A DNA stretch of 64,000 nt, taken from Streptomyces lydicus. GTDB lineage: Bacteria > Actinomycetota > Actinomycetes > Streptomycetales > Streptomycetaceae. Made by a program: the position numbers and the translations under genes. This document shows, in pieces, positions 1-8,432 of the stretch. Positions within the stretch are counted from its first letter, which is position 1. Every line of letters begins with the position of its first letter. The stretch spans positions 1-64,000 of the forward strand of contig NZ_JNZA01000022.1 of NCBI RefSeq assembly GCF_000717345.1, in the 5' to 3' direction. The notes below the pieces were generated by a model that searched no databases, had not been told where the DNA came from, and saw only the letters and a list, made by a program, of their open reading frames with translations.

Positions 1-54
1 GGCATACGAGATGCTCAGGAGTCTCGTGGGCTCGGAGATGTGTATAAGAGACAG
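1..54. other. Illumina Nextera i7 adapter left on the contig end (not genomic)
   Basis: Bases 1-12 match the end of the P7 primer, 13-20 (GCTCAGGA) match Nextera index N704 as written in the adapter, 21-35 match the i7 Nextera handle and 36-54 are the 19-bp Tn5 mosaic end. Genomic sequence starts at base 55. Reverse-strand translation through this joint gives the tail LYTSPSPRDS, a familiar database contaminant. Confidence 0.98.
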
Positions 55-991
55 GGCGGGGGCCGGGATCGGGGTGGGAGCCCGGCGTAGGAGCGGGAGT
101 GGGAGCGGCATCCGGAGGGGGCGGAGTGTGTGGTGGGGCAGGGGTGAGTGAGCGGATGTGCCAGGGCGGGCGGGCCGCGAGCAGGGTGCGCAGCAACGCG
201 TCGGAGTGGACGGCCGCGACGGTCAGCCGGGTCGTACCGTCCGGTCCCGGAGTGATCTCCGGGCCGCCGGGCAGCCCCGGCGCTCCGGCGAAGGCGGGCG
301 GTACGGCGCCCGGGGCGCCCTCGGCCTCGATGACCACGCGGGGGCCGGCCGGGGCCACTGGTCCGGCCGCCGACCGGGCCGTCTCGTGGGACAGCAGCCG
401 CCCGTCCGCCACCCGGTAGCGAGCGTCGGCCGCGCCGGCCAGCCGCTGCGGATCGTGGTCGACGAAGACGACGGTGCCGCCGTCCGCGACCCGTTCGGCG
501 ACCGCCCGGTCCAGTACCTCGCGCGCACCGCGGTCCAGCCCGGTCCATGCCTCGTCCAGCACGAGGAGCGCGGGCTCGGCGAGCAGGGCCTGCGCGACGG
601 CGACCTTCTGGCTGGTGCCCTTCGACAGCTCGGCCAGCCGCGTACGGGCGTGTCCGGCCGCGCCGAAGCGTTCGAGCCACTCGGCGGCGCGGCGGGCGGC
701 TTCGGGGCCGCGCAGACCGTGGATGCGGCCGAGGTGGGTGAGGTAGCCGGCGGCGGTGAACGGCAGCGCCGCGGGGAAGCGTTCGGGGACGTACGCGCTG
801 CGCGGGCGTCCGGTGATGCGGCCGGTGCTGGGGTGGTCGATGCCGGCGAGCAGCCGCAGCAGGGTGGACTTCCCGCTGCCGTTGGTCCCCTCGACGCGCA
901 GCAGCGCCCCTGGGGGCACCTCCAGGTGCACGTCCCGCAGCACCCAGGGGCCGCGCACCCCGTAGCGCCGCCCCACCCCGTTCAGCCTCAT
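55..991 (-). CDS. ABC transporter ATP-binding protein, C-terminus missing at the contig end
   Basis: This is the nucleotide-binding subunit of an ABC transporter, expected to sit on the inner face of the membrane and hydrolyse ATP. Translation from ATG at 991 shows Walker A GTNGSGKST near residue 35, a degenerate signature LSKGTSQK near residue 125, Walker B LLVLDEAW, and a switch histidine in VFVDHD. GGAGG lies about ten bases upstream of the ATG. After the ATPase domain comes an Ala/Pro-rich tail of about 100 residues that is still open when it meets the adapter at 54, so the stop codon is missing. The partner permease is presumably in the missing flank. Substrate is unknown; the short, single-domain form resembles bacterial drug or heme-type exporters. 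Confidence 0.85.
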
Positions 992-1346
992 GCCCTGCGC
1001 CACCTCCGGCACTCCGGCACCTCCCCAGCCCGTCTCCTGGCGCCCCCGGCGTCTCCTGGCGTCCCGGCGCTGACGGTAGCCGGGAGGGCGGGGCGGCGCC
1101 CGCCCGGGGCACGCGTGCTGCGACATCCCCCGCAGGGGCACGCGGTGGGAGCGCGCATCGCACGGCCACCACGCCAACGTCACGGCGGATGCGCTCAGTT
1201 GCTCACGGGCCGCACGGAAGACGCCTACCGGCGGAGGGCGCCGGGCGGACGGGAGCCACCGGCCGGGCGGAAGGGGCAGGCCGGCGGCCAGGGGCCGGCA
1301 CCGGTCCCGGCCCGGCGTTGTCGGTGGCGGCTGGCAAACTGGGCGG
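992..1346. other. Intergenic stretch between divergent genes
   Basis: No convincing coding region was seen in these 355 bases. It holds an 11-base direct repeat GTCTCCTGGCG at 1032-1042 and 1051-1061 and must carry the promoters of the divergent ABC and PTH2 genes. No clear -35/-10 pair could be picked. Confidence 0.5.
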
Positions 1347-2114
1347 GTGACCAGCACCGAGACCGCCGGGCAGCAGCCCGGCAACAGCTCCAGCAGCCCG
1401 TTCCGGCACGAAGCGACCGACCGGGACGCGGCGCCCCAGTTCGTGCTGCCGCTCGTCGCGCGCATCGAGCGGGCCGAGCCGCCGTCGCGTACGGATGCGC
1501 TGGAGACGGCCGCGCGGGCGGTGCTGGTGCTGCTGGCGGACGAGCGGTCGGCCGGTGACGGTGAGTGGGCCGAGGCGGTACGGGACTGGCAGGACGCCCG
1601 GATCCGGAAGGTGGTGCGCCGGGCGCGCGGCGCGGAGTGGCGGCGGGCCGAGGCGCTCCCGGGGATCACGGTCGGCGGCCGCGACGCCGAAGTGCGGGTC
1701 TTCCCCCCGGTGCCGCTGGACGGCTGGCCGAAGGAACTGGCGCGGCTCCAGGTCTCGGGCACGGAGCTGGACGATCCCCTGCCGCCCGAGGCGCCCGCCG
1801 ACGGACTTCCGGTGCTGTGGCTCAATCCGGAGCTGGAGATGTCCGCGGGCAAGGAGATGGCGCAGGTCGGCCACGGTGCGCAGCTGGCGTGGTGGGAGCT
1901 GTCCGAGGAGGAACGGGCGGCCTGGCGCGGCACGGGTTTCGCGCTGGCGGTCCGTTCGGCGGAGCCTTCGGAGTGGGCGGCGCTGACCCGCAGCGGGCTG
2001 CCCGTGGTGCGGGACGCGGGGTTCACCGAGATCGCACCGGGGTCGTGCACGGTCGTCGCGGATCACCCCGCGCTGCGCAAGGCACTGCCGTACGAGGAGC
2101 CACAGGGCGGCTGA
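1347..2114 (+). CDS. Peptidyl-tRNA hydrolase, PTH2-like
   Basis: Predicted cytoplasmic enzyme that releases peptides from prematurely dropped peptidyl-tRNA. The C-terminal half carries the PTH2 pattern: [17 protein letters not shown] near residue 170 corresponds to the Lys/Gln/His-containing strand of the family, and [19 protein letters not shown] near the end matches its last core segment. The N-terminal 130 residues are a charged extension not found in the short archaeal/eukaryotic enzymes, giving 255 residues in total. The start is GTG at 1347; no strong ribosome site is seen, so a slightly different start is possible. It stands alone, followed 128 bases later by the exporter gene. Streptomyces also have a classical Pth1, so this is probably a second activity; that part is inference. 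Confidence 0.75.
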   Translation: MTSTETAGQQPGNSSSSPFRHEATDRDAAPQFVLPLVARIERAEPPSRTDALETAARAVLVLLADERSAGDGEWAEAVRDWQDARIRKVVRRARGAEWRRAEALPGITVGGRDAEVRVFPPVPLDGWPKELARLQVSGTELDDPLPPEAPADGLPVLWLNPELEMSAGKEMAQVGHGAQLAWWELSEEERAAWRGTGFALAVRSAEPSEWAALTRSGLPVVRDAGFTEIAPGSCTVVADHPALRKALPYEEPQGG

Positions 2115-2242
2115 GCGACGCCCGGCCCGGAGGCGACGGCCCCGGCGCGGCGCGTCCACTCCCCCGTCCGGGATCCGCGTCCGGCTCATCCTCGTCCCGA
2201 GGCGCTCTCCGCGGCGCTCGCCGCTGCGCATACCGTTGCGCC

Positions 2243-2923
2243 ATGCTCACCTCACTCATCGGCTTCACCGCCGTGGCCGCCCTGCTGACCGTCTCCCCCG
2301 GCCCCGATTTCGCCGTGGTGCTGCGGACCGCGCTCAGCTCGGGACGGCGCGCCGCGCTGTGCAGTGCGCTCGGCATAGCCGCCGGGTGCTTCGTCTGGGG
2401 GCTGGCCGGGGCGGTCGGGCTGACGGCGATGCTGTCGGCGTCGGAGGCGGCGTACCACGCCCTGCGGGTGGCCGGTGCGCTGTATCTGATGTGGCTCGGG
2501 GTACAGGCGTTGCGCAGCGCCCGGCGGATCCGCCCCGCGGGCGCCGGCAGCGCCACCTCGGCCCCCGGTCGCGCCGCCCACGAGAGCACCGTGGAGCCGG
2601 ACTCGTCCGCCGGCCGGGTCACGCCGCTGCGCGCGTTCCGCACCGGCCTGCTGACCAACGTGCTCAACCCCAAGGTCGGGGTGGTCTACATCTCGCTGCT
2701 GCCGCAGTTCATCCCGCACGGCGCGCCGGTCGTCGCGACCACGCTCCTGCTGGTCGCCGTGCATGCCGCGCTGGGTGTGCTGTGGCTGGGCGGGATCGCC
2801 GTCGCGGTGCACCGTGCGCGGGCCGTCTTCCAGCGCCCGAGGGTCCGCCAGCGGCTCGATCAGGCCACCGGCGGAGTGCTGCTCGCGCTGGGCGCCGCGG
2901 TGGGATTCGAGACCGCCCGCTGA
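2243..2923 (+). CDS. LysE/RhtB family amino-acid or metabolite exporter
   Basis: A 226-residue membrane protein of the LysE family, which exports amino acids or related small molecules by proton exchange. The N-terminal signature [20 protein letters not shown] and the mid-protein [22 protein letters not shown] are the two hallmark motifs of the family. Five to six hydrophobic segments are visible, with a longer-than-usual polar loop around residues 95-130 rich in Ala, Gly and Ser. ATG at 2243 was chosen because the first transmembrane segment starts right after it. The gene is likely monocistronic; 125 bases separate it from the DUF692 gene. Its substrate cannot be read from the sequence. Confidence 0.88.
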   Translation: MLTSLIGFTAVAALLTVSPGPDFAVVLRTALSSGRRAALCSALGIAAGCFVWGLAGAVGLTAMLSASEAAYHALRVAGALYLMWLGVQALRSARRIRPAGAGSATSAPGRAAHESTVEPDSSAGRVTPLRAFRTGLLTNVLNPKVGVVYISLLPQFIPHGAPVVATTLLLVAVHAALGVLWLGGIAVAVHRARAVFQRPRVRQRLDQATGGVLLALGAAVGFETAR

Positions 2924-3048
2924 CGGCCCGCGGCGGTGTGCGGCACCGCGGGGGAAGCTCAAATCAACCTCTGAACCCGGCCGGTGCAGGGTTCGCCCCG
3001 TCGCGACGGGGCGATGAGTACCCCGACCACAGAGCGAGAGGGGGAGGC

Positions 3049-3891
3049 ATGGAGCGCCTGGGGACGGGAATCGGCTGGCGGCCGGAAATCGCCGCAGACA
3101 TCGCTGAGCTGCCGGGGGTGGACTGGGTCGAGGTGGTGGCGGAGAACCTCTGCCCGGGCCATCTCCCGCCCGCCCTGCAGCAGTTGCGTGAGCGGGGCAC
3201 GACCGTCGTTCCGCACGGGGTCTCGCTCGGCCTCGGCGGCGCGGACCGCCCGGACCGCGGCCGGCTGACCGCCCTCGCGGAGCGCGCCGAGGCACTGGGC
3301 GCGCCCCTGGTCACCGAGCACATCGCGTTCGTACGGGCCGGCGGGCCGCTCACCGCCTCACCGGTGATGGAGGCCGGGCATCTGCTGCCCGTACCGCGGA
3401 CCCGTGACGCGCTGGACGTGCTCTGCGAGAACGTACGGATCGCCCAGGACGCGCTGCCGGTGCCGCTGGCCCTGGAGAACATCGCCGCCCTGATCAACTG
3501 GCCCGGCGAGGAGATGACCGAGGGGCAGTTCCTGTCCGAGCTGGTCGAACGGACCGGCGTACGGCTGCTCATCGATGTCGCCAACCTCCACACCAACCAC
3601 GTCAACCGCGGCGAGGACCCGGCCGTCGCGCTGGACGAGCTGCCGGTCGAGGCCATCGCGTACGTCCATGTCGCGGGCGGGGTGGAGCGGGACGGGGTGT
3701 GGCACGACAGCCACGCCCACCCGGTGACCCAGCCGGTGCTGGACGTGCTCGCCGCGCTGTGTGCCCGCGTCACCCCGCCCGGGGTGCTGCTGGAGCGGGA
3801 CGACGATTTCCCGGAGGGCCCGGAGCTGGCCGGCGAACTGGACGCGATCCGCACGGTGCTGAAGGAGGCCGGTCATGCGTACGCGGCTTGA
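3049..3891 (+). CDS. DUF692 / MNIO family multinuclear iron-dependent peptide-modifying oxidase
   Basis: A 280-residue TIM-barrel protein of the DUF692 (UPF0276, MbnB/TglH) family. Characterised members use two or three irons to oxidise cysteine or other residues in ribosomal peptides. Likely metal ligands are all in place: His56 ([10 protein letters not shown]), His91 (TEHIAF), Glu143 (LENI), Asp176/Asn179 ([12 protein letters not shown]), His184, His207 (YVHVAGG), Asp220/His222 (HDSHAHP) and Glu249 (LLERDDDFP). ATG at 3049 follows GAGGGGGAGG. The gene overlaps the next by 17 bases, and the third gene of the run encodes a membrane protein with a Cys-rich repeat tail, the most likely substrate. 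Family membership is strong; the exact chemistry is unknown. Confidence 0.9.
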   Translation: MERLGTGIGWRPEIAADIAELPGVDWVEVVAENLCPGHLPPALQQLRERGTTVVPHGVSLGLGGADRPDRGRLTALAERAEALGAPLVTEHIAFVRAGGPLTASPVMEAGHLLPVPRTRDALDVLCENVRIAQDALPVPLALENIAALINWPGEEMTEGQFLSELVERTGVRLLIDVANLHTNHVNRGEDPAVALDELPVEAIAYVHVAGGVERDGVWHDSHAHPVTQPVLDVLAALCARVTPPGVLLERDDDFPEGPELAGELDAIRTVLKEAGHAYAA

Positions 3892-4402
3892 GTCCGTACG
3901 GGAGGCGCCCTCCTCCCCGATACCCGCTTCCGGCGCAGACCCCGGTGCCGGCACCGGCACCGACGCCGCCCGCCAGCGGCTCGCCCTGGCGCAGGCCGCG
4001 CTGCTGTCCGCGCTGGTCGCCGGGACGCCGGCGCCCGAGGGCTTCGACCACACCCGGCTTCAGGTGCAGAGCCGGGCGCTGACCGCCAAGCGGGCCTCGG
4101 TGGTCGCCAAGGTCGCTCCCGAGCTGCCGGAGATCCTGGGCGCGGACTACCGGCCGGCGTTCCTCGGCTATGCCCGGTGCCGTCCGATGAGCGGTGGCTA
4201 CCGCCAGGACGCCCTGGACTTCGCGGCGCACCTGCTCGCCCAGGACCTGCCCGCGGACGCGGCCGCACGGCAGCAGTTGACGCACTGGTGGCGGGACCGG
4301 GCGGGCCCCAGGCCGCCGTCGGCCCGGCCGGTCACCCGTCTGGCGCGCGCCCTGCGTGACGGCCTGGACGGCGTCCTGCACAACGTTCTGCGGCGGAGGT
4401 GA
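3875..4402 (+). CDS. MNIO partner protein, DUF2063/HvfC-like
   Basis: A 175-residue soluble protein translated from ATG 3875 with AAGGAGG at 3861-3867, the start lying inside the end of the DUF692 gene. Such overlap implies translational coupling. The segment [28 protein letters not shown], then [16 protein letters not shown], follows the layout of the N-terminal DUF2063 domain of HvfC-type partners that deliver the precursor peptide to MNIO enzymes. The similarity is by pattern only and the first 30 residues are low-complexity. The inferred role is substrate recognition for the DUF692 enzyme. It could instead be an unrelated lineage-specific protein; position and overlap are the stronger evidence. 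Confidence 0.65.
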   Translation: MRTRLESVREAPSSPIPASGADPGAGTGTDAARQRLALAQAALLSALVAGTPAPEGFDHTRLQVQSRALTAKRASVVAKVAPELPEILGADYRPAFLGYARCRPMSGGYRQDALDFAAHLLAQDLPADAAARQQLTHWWRDRAGPRPPSARPVTRLARALRDGLDGVLHNVLRRR

Positions 4403-4407
4403 CCGGG

Positions 4408-5409
4408 ATGTTCTTCGTCCTGTGGGTGTACGTGGGGCTCGGCCTCTCGTCGCTGGTGCTCGTGATCGGAACGGTCGTGGTCCGGCTGCGGACGCCGTCG
4501 GTCCGCCGGGCGGACGCGCTGGCGCACGACGTCTGGGAGGCGGCCTTCCTCGCCGGGGGCCCGGCGCGGGTGGTCGACGCGGCGGTCGCCGGGATGCACG
4601 AGGACGGCCGGCTGGCGGTGGGCGGCCCGGGCGTGGTGACCGTACGTCAGGCCACCGCCCGGGACGCGGTCGAGGCGGCCGTGCTGGACGCGGTCGCCCG
4701 CACGCCCGGTGGGGCGCTGGCCGCGCTGCGCGCCGAGGCGATGCGCAGCCCGGCCGTCCAGGACGTCGGCGACCGGCTGGCGGCGCGGGGCCTGATGCGT
4801 CACCCGCGGCTCGGCCGGGGCTGGCGCCTGTGGGCGCGGGCGCACCAGACGGCGTGCGGGGTGCTCTTCGTCGTCGGCGTGGTGCTGTCGGCGTCCGGCG
4901 ACGACGGGATCGAGGGGCAGACGATCGTCATGATCCTGCCGGCGCTGATCGTGGGGCTGGTGGTGGGATCGCTGTGCCGGAAGGCGTTCAAGCGCCGGAT
5001 CACCAGGGCGGGTTCCGCCGCGCTGCGCTCGGCGCGGGCGGCCCACCCCGAGGAGGCGGGCGGGGTGTGGCAGGCCGCCGGGCTGGTGGTGGCGCTCGGC
5101 GGCACCGCACTGCTCGCGGACGAGCTGCTGCGGGAGCAGTTCGAGGAGGCACACCGGGCGAGCGCGCTGGCCGCCGCCTCGGGTGGCGGGTCCTCGTCGT
5201 CCGGCGGCTCGTCGTCCGGCTTCGACTCCGGTAGCGGGTCGGGCGACGGGGGCTCTTCCTGGTGCGGCTCGTCGGACGGCGGGTCCGGTTCGAGCTGCGG
5301 AGGTTCGTCCTGCGGCGCCGGTTCGTCGTGCGGGGGCGGCTCGTCCTGCGGCGGTGGATCGTCGTGCGGCGGCGGATCGAGCTGCGGGGGCGGCTGCGGC
5401 GGCAGCTGA
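4408..5409 (+). CDS. TIGR04222-like membrane protein with a Gly/Ser/Cys repeat tail, candidate MNIO substrate
   Basis: A 333-residue protein. Residues 1-25 form an N-terminal transmembrane helix. A soluble domain (about 30-140, containing AFLAGGPARVVDAAVAGMHEDGRL) is followed by two more helices around 150-190. From about residue 255 the chain is almost only Gly and Ser, then carries eight cysteines at 286, 297, 302, 308, 314, 320, 326 and 330; five of the gaps are exactly six residues (SSCGGG units). This is the layout I recall for TIGR04222 proteins found near DUF692 genes. ATG 4408 has GGAGG eight bases upstream; a GTG at 4399 overlapping the previous stop is the alternative. The Cys-repeat tail is the obvious target of the upstream enzyme, but this is inference. 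Confidence 0.8.
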   Translation: MFFVLWVYVGLGLSSLVLVIGTVVVRLRTPSVRRADALAHDVWEAAFLAGGPARVVDAAVAGMHEDGRLAVGGPGVVTVRQATARDAVEAAVLDAVARTPGGALAALRAEAMRSPAVQDVGDRLAARGLMRHPRLGRGWRLWARAHQTACGVLFVVGVVLSASGDDGIEGQTIVMILPALIVGLVVGSLCRKAFKRRITRAGSAALRSARAAHPEEAGGVWQAAGLVVALGGTALLADELLREQFEEAHRASALAAASGGGSSSSGGSSSGFDSGSGSGDGGSSWCGSSDGGSGSSCGGSSCGAGSSCGGGSSCGGGSSCGGGSSCGGGCGGS

Positions 5410-5754
5410 GGGCGGTTTCCGGCCACGACGGCAGCGGACGCCGGGGCCGGCCCGGGGGCGGCAGCTGACCCCGGGCCGGCCCGGCGGGAGACGGCAGCTA
5501 CGTACGCTGCGCGTCGGAGCTGGAATCCGGCCGCAGTTGCCGCCTCCCGCCGGCCGGACAGGCCCGGCAACAGGCAACACCCCAGGCAAGCCCAGCGGCA
5601 GGCAACAGCCACCCCCGGACAAGCCCCAGCAGCAGGCAACCGCCCCTCCCCCGGGCAGGCCCACACCCCCCGCCCCGACTGCCCTGTCCATTCCGCGCCC
5701 GCATGGTGAGAAACCGAATGGCGGTTGTCATGTCTCATCCCGTAAAAAGCTGCC
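5410..5754. other. Intergenic stretch between the two TIGR04222-like genes
   Basis: These 345 bases contain no convincing gene. An imperfect inverted repeat pairs about 5479-5497 with 5536-5555 (GTTGCCGCCTCCCGCC against GGCGGGAGACGGCAGC) and could end transcription of the MNIO operon or act in read-through. No clear promoter for the next gene could be picked. Confidence 0.5.
5569..5640. repeat. Short CAGGCAAC direct repeats
   Basis: CAGGCAA recurs at 5571, 5583, 5599 and 5633, three of the copies extended to CAGGCAAC, in a C-rich stretch without coding potential. Spacing is irregular, so this looks like low-complexity expansion rather than an ordered operator array. Confidence 0.55.
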
Positions 5755-6567
5755 ATGTGGCTCCTCTTCCTCCTCGTCGCCTGCGTGGCGGCGGCGCTGA
5801 GCTGTGCGCAGCTCTGTCGTGCTGCCGTGGCCGTCGCCCGCGCCACCGGACCGGCCCCGCGGCCGGCGCCCGCCCCGGATCCGGACTCCGCGGACGGCTC
5901 CGCGGCAGGTCTGACGCTGTATGAGATGGCGTATCTCTCCGGCGGCCCGCACCGGCTGGCCGATGTGGTGCTGGTGCTCATGGCGCAGCAGCGGCGGCTG
6001 CTGCTCGCCCACACCGGCTGGGCCACCGTCGTCGATCCGGTCGGCCTGGACCCCGTCGAGCGGGCCACCCTCAGCGCCATAGGGCCGGACGGTCAGCGGC
6101 GGATACCGGCGATACGGGAGGCTCTGGTGGCCGACGAGGCGGTGCGGGCGGTCGGCGACCGGCTGGTGGCCGCCGGGCTCGCGTTGCCCGCCGCGGCCCG
6201 TGGACTGCGCAACGCCGTCCGCCAGGTTCAGGGCGCGACGGTGCTGGCGCTGCTCTGCGCCGCGGCGGCGTACGCGACGGCGCCGGCCGGCGAGGACCGG
6301 GGGCAGCTGCTGATCTGGTTCACGCTTCCGCTGATCCTCACGCTGGGAACGCTGGCGGTGGCGCGCTTCGAGCTCCATCCGTACAGCGACTGGGCCACCG
6401 GCGCGGGCGAGGAGCGGCTGCCCGGCAGACCTGGCTTTACCGCGTTCTCCCCCAGCTCCCCCGCCCCTGTCGCGCCCCTCGCCTCCCTGATGACTCTTGC
6501 CCTCCATGGCCCCAGAGCCCTCACCGATCCCACCCTGCGCGCGGCGCTCCACTCATCCGGGGCATAG
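5755..6567 (+). CDS. TIGR04222-like membrane protein without the Cys tail
   Basis: A 270-residue paralogue of the protein at 4408-5409. It shares the N-terminal helix (MWLLFLLVACVAAALSCAQLC), the motif MAYLSGGPHRLADVVLVLMAQQRRLLL, which parallels AAFLAGGPARVVDAAVAGMHEDGRL, the AVGDRLVAAGL element (parallel to DVGDRLAARGL), and a two-helix hairpin at about 160-205. The Gly/Ser/Cys tail is replaced by a Pro/Ala/Ser-rich tail of about 55 residues with no cysteine, in which the AGA and CCT codons stand out against the usual codon choice. It may be a partner of the Cys-tailed protein in one membrane complex, or a copy that lost its tail. No clear ribosome site precedes ATG 5755. Confidence 0.72.
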   Translation: MWLLFLLVACVAAALSCAQLCRAAVAVARATGPAPRPAPAPDPDSADGSAAGLTLYEMAYLSGGPHRLADVVLVLMAQQRRLLLAHTGWATVVDPVGLDPVERATLSAIGPDGQRRIPAIREALVADEAVRAVGDRLVAAGLALPAAARGLRNAVRQVQGATVLALLCAAAAYATAPAGEDRGQLLIWFTLPLILTLGTLAVARFELHPYSDWATGAGEERLPGRPGFTAFSPSSPAPVAPLASLMTLALHGPRALTDPTLRAALHSSGA

Positions 6568-6590
6568 CGTCCGACACCGGCATCAGGTGC

Positions 6591-6619
6591 TTTACATCGC
6601 CAACCACCGACCCAAATAT
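6591..6619 (+). promoter_or_regulatory. Putative housekeeping-type promoter of the secreted hydrolase
   Basis: TTTACA (6591-6596) and AAATAT (6614-6619) are separated by 17 bases, in an AT-richer island just upstream of the GTG at 6656. The -35 matches 5 of 6 consensus bases; the -10 is weaker. Confidence 0.5.
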
Positions 6620-6655
6620 CCCTTTTGTATGTACAACACGAAGGGACGACGGCCA

Positions 6656-8341
6656 GTGAGAGCACTTGCGTTGTACGGCACCATCGGGTCGCTGATCGTG
6701 ACCGCCCTCGCCACCGCCCCGGCGGGCGGTGCCACGGAGGCGCCCGATGCGCCCCCCGCGCCCGTGGCGCACCGGATCGGCTTCGGACGGTGCGCTCCCG
6801 TGGAGCATCTGCCGGCGTCCGTCGAGTGCGGCAAACTGGCCGTCCCCATGGACTACGCGCGGCCCGACGGGAAGAAGATCGAGCTCACCGTGAGCCGGAT
6901 CCGCGCCACCGTGCCCGGTGAACGGCAGGGCTCGCTGGTCTTCAACCCCGGCGGGCCCGGCGCGTCCAGCCTGGAGTTCCCGCTCTACGGCGGCCTCCCC
7001 AAGTGGAGCAAGGTGGCCCGCGCGTACGACTTCGTCGGCTACGCGCCGCGCGGCGTGGGCCGTTCGGCTCCGCTGTCGTGCCAGGACCCCAAGGAGTTCG
7101 CCAAGGTCCCGACCGACAGCCGGATGCACCCGGACGCGGCCTTCAAGCGCAAGAAGGTGGCCGCGGCGAGGGCGTACGCCGAGGGTTGCGCCCGCCGGGC
7201 CGGGGCGGACCTGCCGTTCTACAACTCGGTCAACAACGCCCGCGACCTGGACATGCTGCGGGCCGCGCTGGGCGAGAAGAAGCTGACGTACATGGGCGCC
7301 TCGTACGGGACGTACTTCGGCGCGGTCTACGCGACGCTCTTCCCCGGCCACGTCCGGCGGATGATCTTCGACAGCGTGGTGAACCCCGAGCCGCGGCAGA
7401 TCTGGTACCGCAACAACCTCGACCAGAACATCGCCTTCGAACGGCGCTGGGGCGACTGGCTGCGCTGGGTCGCCAAGCACGACGACCACTACCACCTCGG
7501 CACGACCCGGCAGGCGGTGCAGCAGGCGTACGACCGGGCCGCCGCCAAGCTGCGGCGCGACCCCCTCGACGGCAAGATCGGCCCCGGTCAGCTGCAGTCG
7601 GCCTTCCTCAAGACCGGCTACAACGACGCCTTCTGGCCGATGCGCGCCGAGGCGCTCTCCAGCTACCTGCACGGCGACCCCAAGGAACTGATCGCCCAGG
7701 CCCTGCCGCAGTCGTCCGGCGCCAGGGCCGAGGAGAACGCCAATGCGGTCTACACGGCCGTGGAGTGCAATGACGGGCCCTGGCCCCGCTCGTGGCAGAC
7801 CTGGGACCGGGACAACACCGAGGTCGCCCGCATCGCCCCGTTCGAGACCTGGGACAACGCCTGGATGAATCTGCCGTGCGCCTTCTGGCCCGACCGGTCG
7901 GAGTCGGCCGAGGCCGGTGTGCAGGCGGCGGCCCGCCGGGCGGAACACGGCAACGGGCAGGAGCTGGCGGACGCCACCGGCCACGCCGCACAGACCGCCC
8001 TGGACGGGGCCCTCCACGGCCCGCGCGGCCCCCTCGACGTGCACACCGAGCCGGGCGCGCTGCCGCCGGTGCTGCTGCTGGCGGCCGAGCGGGACGCGGC
8101 GACGCCGTACAAGGGCGCGGTGGAGCTCCAGCACCGGCTGCCGGGCTCCTCGCTGGTCACCGAGAACGGGGCGGGCACCCACGGCGTCGCCTTCAACGAC
8201 AACGCCTGTGTGAGCAGGTACGCCGAGGCGTACCTGCTGCAGGGCAAGATCCCGTCGCACCGGGTGTACTGCGCCCCGCGCGCCGAGCCGGTGCCGGGTC
8301 AGAAGGCGATCCGGGCGCAGCTCGCGCGGCCGGGGAAGTAG
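6656..8341 (+). CDS. Secreted alpha/beta hydrolase of the tripeptidyl-aminopeptidase (TAP) type
   Basis: A 561-residue exported hydrolase, probably a peptidase trimming short peptides outside the cell. A signal peptide runs from GTG 6656 (VRALALYGTIGSLIVTALA) to an Ala-rich cleavage region. The catalytic serine lies in the nucleophile elbow GASYGTYFG, the acid is the Asp of AERDAATPY and the base is the His of GAGTHGVAF. NPGGPGASSLEF is the oxyanion-hole region. AAGGGA at 6641-6646 fits the GTG at 6656 better than the upstream ATG at 6629, which would add a short charged leader. The gene has its own promoter-like element and a strong terminator, so it is probably monocistronic. Lipase or esterase activity cannot be excluded. 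Confidence 0.85.
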   Translation: MRALALYGTIGSLIVTALATAPAGGATEAPDAPPAPVAHRIGFGRCAPVEHLPASVECGKLAVPMDYARPDGKKIELTVSRIRATVPGERQGSLVFNPGGPGASSLEFPLYGGLPKWSKVARAYDFVGYAPRGVGRSAPLSCQDPKEFAKVPTDSRMHPDAAFKRKKVAAARAYAEGCARRAGADLPFYNSVNNARDLDMLRAALGEKKLTYMGASYGTYFGAVYATLFPGHVRRMIFDSVVNPEPRQIWYRNNLDQNIAFERRWGDWLRWVAKHDDHYHLGTTRQAVQQAYDRAAAKLRRDPLDGKIGPGQLQSAFLKTGYNDAFWPMRAEALSSYLHGDPKELIAQALPQSSGARAEENANAVYTAVECNDGPWPRSWQTWDRDNTEVARIAPFETWDNAWMNLPCAFWPDRSESAEAGVQAAARRAEHGNGQELADATGHAAQTALDGALHGPRGPLDVHTEPGALPPVLLLAAERDAATPYKGAVELQHRLPGSSLVTENGAGTHGVAFNDNACVSRYAEAYLLQGKIPSHRVYCAPRAEPVPGQKAIRAQLARPGK

Positions 8342-8387
8342 ACCGCCGGGCAACGGAACCGCCGGGCTCGACGGGCCCGCACGACCG

Positions 8388-8417
8388 GAAACGGGCCGCC
8401 CCCGGGGGCGGCCCGTT
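8388..8417. terminator. Bidirectional terminator hairpin
   Basis: A 30-base perfect inverted repeat with half AAACGGGCCGCCCCC lies between the convergent hydrolase and hemQ genes, with T on one side and A on the other. It suits both directions. Confidence 0.8.
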
Positions 8418-8432
8418 TTCCGTGCCCGCAGG

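Noticed and set aside
15..1172. 385-residue reverse-strand frame running into the contig start
   Set aside because: It is the wrong frame of the ABC ATPase gene and its last residues are translated adapter. The real gene is read in another minus-strand frame from ATG 991.
1203..2231. 342-residue minus-strand frame
   Set aside because: Arg/Pro/Gly-rich antisense shadow of the PTH2 gene with no domain-like sequence.
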